Shown here: in pieces, positions 59,354 to 64,000 of the stretch
How the letters are laid out: each line of letters opens with the position of its first letter
Position numbering within the stretch: position 1 is the first letter of the stretch
Assembly: GCA_049322355.1 (NCBI GenBank)
Contig: JBMORG010000003.1
Coordinates: 44,025 to 108,024, forward strand
Direction of reading: 5' to 3'
From: 0-14-0-80-60-11 sp049322355
Lineage (GTDB): Bacteria > Desulfobacterota > Desulfobaccia > Desulfobaccales > 0-14-0-80-60-11
DNA length: 64,000 nt
Made by a program: the position numbers and the translations under genes
Notes under the pieces: model-generated
Databases searched by the model: none
What the model was told of the DNA's origin: nothing
What the model saw: the letters and a program-made list of their open reading frames with translations, nothing else

Positions 59354-59392
59354 AGCGGCAGCCAACCGAGCAGAGGGAGGTAACGACACCCC

Positions 59393-60727
59393 ATGGACGT
59401 TCTGATGCTGTCTCGCCTGCAGTTTGCAGTAGCCACTTTCTTCCATTTCCTGTTTGTTCCTCTAACCCTGGGCCTATCCATCCTCATCGCCATCATGGAG
59501 ACTATTTATGTCCGGACCGGCGACGACGATTACCGGCGCATGGCTAAATTCTGGGGCAAAATCTTCCTGGTGAACTTTGCCGTGGGGGTGGTGACCGGAA
59601 TTACCCTGGAATTCCAATTCGGCACCAACTGGTCCCGCTACTCCCGGTATGTGGGGGATATCTTCGGATCGCTTCTGGCCATCGAAGCCACCCTGGCGTT
59701 TTTCCTGGAGTCCACCTTCCTCGCGGTTTGGGCTTTTGGCTGGAACCGCCTCTCCCCCCGCCTCCACGCCCTCTGCATCTGGCTGGTGGCTTTCGCCTCC
59801 AATCTCTCGGCCTTGTGGATTCTCATCGCCAATTCCTGGATGCAGCATCCCGTGGGCTATGTCCTGCGCAACGGCCGGGCCGAACTGAGCGACTTTCTGG
59901 CCATAGTCACCCAGAGATTTGCCATTCAGCAATTCTTGCATACTGTAAGCGGCGCCTATATCCTGGCGGGCTTTTTCGTCATGGGGGTCAGCGCTTACCA
60001 CCTGCTGCGGCGCCAGAATACGGTCTTTTTCACCAAGTCCTTCCGTATGGCCTTAGGATTTGCCCTGATCTTCTCCGTGGCCGAGGTCGTCCAGGGGCAC
60101 GTGCACGGCGGCGAAGTAGCCAGGATCCAACCCACCAAGCTGGCAGCCATGGAATCATTCTGGGAAACCCAGGCCGGGGCCCCCATGTGGATGTTTCTGA
60201 TCCCCGATGAAGAAAATGAACGCAACCTGGTGGAATTCGGCCGAATCCCCGATGCCTTAAGCATGCTGGCCTACCACTCTCCCAAAGCTGTGGTCAAAGG
60301 CCTCAGGGACTTCCCCAAAAACGACCGGCCACCGGTGGCCCTGACCTTTTTCTCCTTCCGGCTGATGGTAGCCCTGGGATTCCTCTTTGTGCTCCTCACG
60401 GTGGTAGGCTGGTTCAAGCGCAACAAACTGGAGGATAGTCCGGGCTATTTGAAGCTGATGCTCTATGCCATCCCGCTGCCTTATATTGCCCTGCAGGCCG
60501 GCTGGATAGTGGCGGAAGTGGGCCGGCAGCCCTGGATCGTCTACGGCCTGATGCGCACCTCCGATGCCGTGTCTCCCATCGCCACCTCCCAAGTGGGGGT
60601 AACCCTGGCGGCCTTTATCCTGGTTTATTCGCTGTTGGGTGTGGTGGCCTATTACCTTATGGTCAAATTTGCCAAGCAAGGGCCGGAACCCGCGCCGGCC
60701 GTCACCATCCCGGGGGAGGTCTCATAA
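59393..60727 (+). CDS. cydA: Cytochrome bd oxidase subunit I
   Basis: The 444-residue CydA has nine hydrophobic segments; MLSRLQFAVATFFHFLFVPL holds the haem-b595 His (His18), and GRQPWIVYGLMRTSDAV with the GRQPW motif lies late in the protein. The Q-loop between the helices is short, as in the Bacillus-type bd oxidase, not the long E. coli type. CydA reduces oxygen to water with quinol. In an anaerobe this is an oxygen-scavenging oxidase. GAGGTAACG precedes the ATG. Confidence 0.96.
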   Translation: MDVLMLSRLQFAVATFFHFLFVPLTLGLSILIAIMETIYVRTGDDDYRRMAKFWGKIFLVNFAVGVVTGITLEFQFGTNWSRYSRYVGDIFGSLLAIEATLAFFLESTFLAVWAFGWNRLSPRLHALCIWLVAFASNLSALWILIANSWMQHPVGYVLRNGRAELSDFLAIVTQRFAIQQFLHTVSGAYILAGFFVMGVSAYHLLRRQNTVFFTKSFRMALGFALIFSVAEVVQGHVHGGEVARIQPTKLAAMESFWETQAGAPMWMFLIPDEENERNLVEFGRIPDALSMLAYHSPKAVVKGLRDFPKNDRPPVALTFFSFRLMVALGFLFVLLTVVGWFKRNKLEDSPGYLKLMLYAIPLPYIALQAGWIVAEVGRQPWIVYGLMRTSDAVSPIATSQVGVTLAAFILVYSLLGVVAYYLMVKFAKQGPEPAPAVTIPGEVS

Positions 60728-61752
60728 TGTTGCCGATCATCTGGTTTATTCTTTGGGGTGTCTTGTGGGCCGTTTACTTCATGCTGGACGGGTTTGATCT
60801 GGGAATCGGGACCCTGATGCCTTTCTTGTCAAAAGACGAAACCGACCGGCGGGTTATTTACCGGGCCATGGGGCCGTTTTGGGACGGCAACGAAGTCTGG
60901 CTCATCACCGCCGGGGGAGTGACCTTTGCGGCCTTCCCGCACACCTATGCCGTAATGTTCAGCGGCCTCTATTCGGCCTTGATGCTTATACTCTTCGCCC
61001 TGATTATGCGAGGCGTTTCCTTTGCCTTCCGGGATCAGGTGGATGATCCCCGCTGGCGGCGTCTGTGGGATACCTGCCTCTTTTTGGGCAGCTTTCTGCC
61101 GGCCCTGCTTTTGGGGGTAGCGTTTGCCAACCTCTTCAAAGGACTCCCCATCGATGCCGAGGGCATTTATCGGGGAACCTTATTCACCCTGCTCAATCCT
61201 TACGGCCTGGCCGGTGGCATCTTGTTTGTGCTGCTCTTCATAGTCCACGGCGCCCTCTGGCTGGCGGTCAAATCCCACGGCGGCCTGCACGATCGCGCTG
61301 GACGCCTGGCGGCCAAAGCCTGGTGGGTGCTATTGATCATGGCCGTTATCTTCTTGTTGGCCACCGTGCGCTGGACCTCACTGTTCGATAATTACGCCGC
61401 CCGCCCGGTGCTTCTCCTTATCCCAGTGGTCGCGGTGGCAGCCCTCTTGGCGATGCGGGCTTTTATCCAGAAGGCCCAGTGGTGGAAGGCCTGGTTTGCT
61501 TCCAGCCTGACGATAGTGGGGATTACCTTATTTGGGGTGGTGGGGCTGTTTCCCAATCTGCTCAAATCCAGTCTCAACCCGGAATACAGCTTAACCGCAT
61601 TTAACTCCTCCTCTTCTCCTCTGACTTTAAAGATCATGTTGGGCGTCGCCCTGACCTTCGTGCCGATGGTGATTGCCTACCAGGTCTGGGTGCATTTCCT
61701 CTTCAAGGACAAGGTGCAGCCGGAAGACCTGGCCCAGGAGGAGGGGTATTAA
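60727..61752 (+). CDS. cydB: Cytochrome bd oxidase subunit II
   Basis: The 341-residue integral membrane protein starts MLPIIWFILWGVLWAVYFML, with the usual CydB motifs FDLGIGTLMPFL and GPFWDGNEVWLITAGG, and eight or nine hydrophobic segments. The ATG overlaps the cydA stop by one base (TAATG), so the two are translationally coupled. It completes cytochrome bd oxidase. A strong terminator follows. No cydX or cydCD genes are in the window. Confidence 0.96.
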   Translation: MLPIIWFILWGVLWAVYFMLDGFDLGIGTLMPFLSKDETDRRVIYRAMGPFWDGNEVWLITAGGVTFAAFPHTYAVMFSGLYSALMLILFALIMRGVSFAFRDQVDDPRWRRLWDTCLFLGSFLPALLLGVAFANLFKGLPIDAEGIYRGTLFTLLNPYGLAGGILFVLLFIVHGALWLAVKSHGGLHDRAGRLAAKAWWVLLIMAVIFLLATVRWTSLFDNYAARPVLLLIPVVAVAALLAMRAFIQKAQWWKAWFASSLTIVGITLFGVVGLFPNLLKSSLNPEYSLTAFNSSSSPLTLKIMLGVALTFVPMVIAYQVWVHFLFKDKVQPEDLAQEEGY

Positions 61753-61790
61753 TATTCATAGGGGTTTATAAAAATTGATATCCAGGGTTA

Positions 61791-61833
61791 GGCCGCACTG
61801 TCCTTTGGCCTGGACGGTGCGGCCGATTTTTTT
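61791..61833 (+). terminator. Rho-independent terminator of cydAB
   Basis: GGCCGCAC (61791-61798) and GTGCGGCC (61817-61824) form a perfect 8-bp GC stem, extended by TCC/GGA, followed by GATTTTTTT. Position is about 40 bp after the cydB stop. Confidence 0.9.
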
Positions 61834-62037
61834 CGGGGCGGGTTTCATGCTCGTATAAATTGGGGCCTTTGGGAGCGTCGACCATTATGGCGTCGTTGCA
61901 ACTCTACATTAAGACTTTCTTAGGAAAATTTTTAGCGACGGAAGAATCGCACCATCACTGAAGCCTAAAGTTTTTCCTTGTATAAAAGAGCGTTCCATGT
62001 AAAATTTGTTTATACCCCATTTCTTATAGAACGTTTT

Positions 62038-62496
62038 ATGCCCCGAGGAAAAACCAAATATATCCGTTGTGAAGGAGACGGTGGGGACCTCTTTTTGATA
62101 AATGAAGTCTCCCGGCTGGTGAATCTCTCCCAGAAGCGCATCCGGGAATATGAAAAAGAAGGGTTTATCAAGCCCCTCAGAGAGAAAAACACTAATAACC
62201 GGCTCTATTCCAATTTTGATGTGGCCCAGATCAACCAGATCAATAGTTTGATCCATGACCGGGGTTTTACCCTGGCCTGCCTGCGCAACCTGATGGTCCT
62301 GGCCCCTTGTTGGAATATCTTCGATTGCGACAAAAAAGAGGCCTGCCCCGCGTTTCAGCTCCCCTGGCGGCCTTGTTACGAGGTGCGGGAATATCGCGGC
62401 ACCCTGTGCGAGGGGCCTTGTTCCCGCTGTGCCGTCTATCTGAACCGCATGGTCAAAAGGGAAAAAATCCTGGAAAAATACACTGCTGAACCTTGA
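62038..62496 (+). CDS. MerR-family regulator with C-terminal Cys cluster
   Basis: From the ATG at 62038 (MPRGKTKYIRCEG) the protein has 152 residues. The MerR winged helix shows LFLINEVSRLVNLSQKRIRE, YEKEGFIKPLREKNTNNRLY and FDVAQINQINSLIHDRGFTL. The C-terminal part has seven or more Cys residues (CWNIFDCDKKEACPAF, PCYEVREYRGTLC, CSRCAVYL), suggesting an Fe-S or zinc site sensing redox or metal. The in-frame ATG at 61978 is not preferred: its extra residues MYKRAFHVKFVYTPFLIERF lack MerR similarity. It follows the cydAB terminator. Confidence 0.82.
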   Translation: MPRGKTKYIRCEGDGGDLFLINEVSRLVNLSQKRIREYEKEGFIKPLREKNTNNRLYSNFDVAQINQINSLIHDRGFTLACLRNLMVLAPCWNIFDCDKKEACPAFQLPWRPCYEVREYRGTLCEGPCSRCAVYLNRMVKREKILEKYTAEP

Positions 62497-62501
62497 CAGC
62501 T

Positions 62502-62639
62502 TCGTAAAAAGTCAGAAATTCCCTCCCCCTTGATGGGGGAGGGCTGGGGTGGGGGTGAAATAATTCGCACCTTTGACAAGTTAACTTCCCCTCCCCTTAA
62601 TCCCCTCCCACCAGAAGAGGGGAAAATGATTTTTTACGA
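62502..62639. mobile_element. 138-bp MITE-like element of repeat family B
   Basis: Ends TCGTAAAAAGTCAGAAATTC and the inverse of TCATTTTTTACGA form about 20-bp terminal inverted repeats. Inside are the family B arms CCCCCTTGATGGGGGAGGG and CCCTCCCACCAGAAGAGGGG. No coding frame. It ends 11 bp before the mobB start. Confidence 0.75.
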
Positions 62640-62650
62640 GGTCATCAACC

Positions 62651-63199
62651 TTGAGTGCTCAGCCTCCCTTCGCTTTAACTCCGCCCAACGCTCCCGCGCC
62701 CAGGGATAAAACCATTGCCATCGTCGGGCCGTCCAACTCTGGCAAGACCGAACTGGTCTGCGGGTTGCTCATGTGGTTTGACGAACATAACTTGAAGGTG
62801 GCGGTCCTGAAACATTCCCACAAACAGAGTTTGGGGGATGAAGGCAAAGACACCTGGCGCTATCGCCAGGCCGGTGGGCGCCTAGTGGCCCTGGCGGCCC
62901 CGGGGCTGCTCCAGATTACCCGTTCGTACCCCGGCGAGCCGGAGCTTTCCGCGGTCTTGGCCGAACTGGCTCCGGGTGTCGACCTGATCCTGGTGGAGGG
63001 CTATAAAAGCAGCGACCTGCCTAAGATCGGAGTGGTGGGGCCCGAGCCCCCCCCTGCTTTGCCGGAATATCCCCACTTGGTCGCCTGGGTCAGTCCGGTG
63101 GCTCTTGCCAGCGACTTGCCGGTCTTCCATCCCCGCCAAGTTGAGGAAATCGGCAGTTTTATTCGAGCTCGCTTTGGGTCCCATGGTGCCCATCGTTAA
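62651..63199 (+). CDS. mobB: Molybdopterin-guanine dinucleotide biosynthesis protein MobB
   Basis: A 182-residue P-loop protein: KTIAIVGPSNSGKTELVCGL (Walker A), KVAVLKHSHKQSLGDEGKDT (conserved KH and DxGKD), and LILVEGYKSSDLPKIGVV, all MobB motifs. It assists MobA in adding GMP to molybdopterin. The start is TTG at 62651, only 11 bp after the MITE-like element, and the ribosome site (GAGG) is the element's end plus flank; translation may thus use repeat-derived bases. The stop overlaps the start of mobA. Confidence 0.88.
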   Translation: MSAQPPFALTPPNAPAPRDKTIAIVGPSNSGKTELVCGLLMWFDEHNLKVAVLKHSHKQSLGDEGKDTWRYRQAGGRLVALAAPGLLQITRSYPGEPELSAVLAELAPGVDLILVEGYKSSDLPKIGVVGPEPPPALPEYPHLVAWVSPVALASDLPVFHPRQVEEIGSFIRARFGSHGAHR

Positions 63200-63821
63200 T
63201 AAAGTTGGGGGAGAAAAAGCCCTCCTGCTCACGGGAGCCATCCTGGCTGGAGGCTTCAGCCGGCGCCTGGGGCAGGACAAGGCGTCCCTGTCCCTAATGG
63301 GCAAACCCCTGGCTGTAAGGGTCGATGCTGCCCTGGCCCCTCTGGCCGCGACCCGCTGGCTCGTAACTAACCATCCCCTGGCCCATCTTGCCCTGGGCCT
63401 GCCCCTGATTACTGATTTGCGGCCCTTTTTGGGCCCCGCTGGAGGCCTGTTCACCGCACTCTTCTATGCCCGCACCCCTTGGGTTATGGCTGCGGCGGTG
63501 GACAATCCTTTTCTGGCCCCGCGACTTTTGGTGGAAATGGCCGCCCAGGCCCGGCGCACTTCCCGACCGGCGGTGGTCTGCCGTTCCCCTCGGGGCCTGG
63601 AACCTTTTCCCGGCGTCTATGCTGTCCGCCTGCTCCCCGCGTTGCGGGATTTCCTTAAATCTGACCGGCGACCCACCCGTTTCCTGGAGCTTTGCCGGCC
63701 CCAGATTATCCCGGAGTCGGAAGTTCAGGCCCTGGACCCCGAGAACCGCAGCTTTTTCAATCTCAACACCCCCCGGGAGTTGGCCCAAGCGGAGGCCTGG
63801 TTTTCCGAGGGCGTCTCTTAA
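63183..63821 (+). CDS. mobA: Molybdenum cofactor guanylyltransferase MobA
   Basis: From the ATG at 63183 (overlapping mobB by 17 bp) the protein has 212 residues: LTGAILAGGFSRRLGQDKAS is the nucleotidyltransferase loop with the LAGGxSxRxGxDK signature, LITDLRPFLGPAGGLFTALF and MAAAVDNPFLAPRLL the metal and GTP site, RSPRGLEPFPGVYAVRLLP the product region. MobA forms the dinucleotide cofactor used by formate dehydrogenases and related enzymes. Upstream in-frame sequence before the ATG is shared with mobB and not coding for MobA. Confidence 0.92.
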   Translation: MVPIVNKVGGEKALLLTGAILAGGFSRRLGQDKASLSLMGKPLAVRVDAALAPLAATRWLVTNHPLAHLALGLPLITDLRPFLGPAGGLFTALFYARTPWVMAAAVDNPFLAPRLLVEMAAQARRTSRPAVVCRSPRGLEPFPGVYAVRLLPALRDFLKSDRRPTRFLELCRPQIIPESEVQALDPENRSFFNLNTPRELAQAEAWFSEGVS

Positions 63822-64000
63822 GACTCGTCATAGCAATTCGAGGACCCTGCGTAAGTCTCTTTTCTTTACTCTCTTGTCATTCTGACTCATCTTCGACAGT
63901 TGCAAAAAAATAGTTTTTGATTATCAATAGGTTATGTCTTGTGAACAAAGCTTTACCACTACGCGCTACTGCTCAGCGGGTCGGGTGCCGCTCCCGGTTT
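63822..64000. other. Right edge, no gene seen
   Basis: The last 179 bp carry TGTCATTCTGA (63875-63885), the end of the 72-bp palindromic element described at 11131-11202, and AT-rich bases. No coding frame is supported. Confidence 0.5.

Noticed and set aside
1..64000. CRISPR arrays, prophage, IS transposases, rRNA
   Set aside because: No regularly spaced repeats, integrase, transposase or capsid-type proteins, and no rRNA-like blocks are visible.

Overview
The window (64 kb, mostly GC-rich) reads as chromosome of an anaerobic, probably sulfate-reducing or syntrophic member of the Desulfobacterota (old Deltaproteobacteria; Syntrophobacterales/Desulfobaccales-like). The reasons are a PerR-desulforedoxin-rubrerythrin operon, several rubredoxin-type mini-proteins, cytochrome bd oxidase as the only terminal oxidase seen, an ADP-forming acyl-CoA synthetase and a CoA-transferase, a hydrogenase-type maturation protease, molybdenum cofactor genes (MoeA, MobA, MobB) and a candidate selenoprotein. 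The species cannot be named from the sequence alone.

Layout. 1-7.6 kb (minus strand): anti-sigma-like kinase (cut by the edge), queH, sucD, two envelope genes, sucC, a glycine-zipper lipoprotein, a YmdB-type phosphodiesterase and RNase Y. 7.6-14.1 kb: a structured intergenic region, zapA/zapB-like genes, recD2, a Fur regulator with FeoA, an HD-GYP protein and RNase III. 14.2-17.6 kb: perR-dsr-rbr oxidative stress operon, a PagL-like lipid A deacylase and enolase. 18-26.6 kb: a DUF6600 protein, two tandem class II glutamine amidotransferases, a GRC3/Clp1-like kinase with a problematic 5' end, an MBL hydrolase, an FmdB-type zinc ribbon, rho and coaE. 26.7-29.3 kb: a small accessory patch with an EVE-like/NucS-type nuclease, a second 3' end of rluD, a RelE-type toxin-antitoxin pair and the complete rluD. 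29.7-38.9 kb: PIN-TRAM protein, carD, ychF, an AT-rich orphan membrane protein, moeA, hicAB, acyl-CoA synthetase and a hydrogenase maturation protease. 39-47.6 kb: a TlpA-like thioredoxin, three small Cys-rich proteins, mscL, an MscS channel, DUF3795, a rhodanese whose frame is crossed by one UGA, three exported or anchored proteins and a divergent metK. 47.9-55.7 kb: an island with a P-type cation ATPase, a protein made of eight exact 22-residue repeats, ArsC, an HMA2-like protein, PhoH, DUF5132 and PadR. 56-63.8 kb: CoA-transferase, two small Cys-rich proteins, a SAM hydrolase/hydroxide adenosyltransferase, cydAB, a MerR regulator and mobB-mobA.

Intergenic DNA is crowded with short palindromic repeats of at least five families. 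One copy lies inside a reading frame (the Clp1-like kinase) and another ends 11 bp before mobB. No rRNA, tRNA, CRISPR array, transposase or phage gene was found.

The most interesting points are: (1) a probable selenocysteine rhodanese with a Cys-x-Sec motif; (2) the ATPase/HMA2/DUF5132/22-mer-repeat island, whose intergenic regions share a CTAACRAAA motif and which lies beside a PadR regulator; (3) a toxin-antitoxin pair bracketed by two diverged copies of the rluD 3' end, next to an EVE-like/NucS nuclease; (4) structured non-coding stretches at 7.6-8.06 kb and 57.86-57.98 kb.
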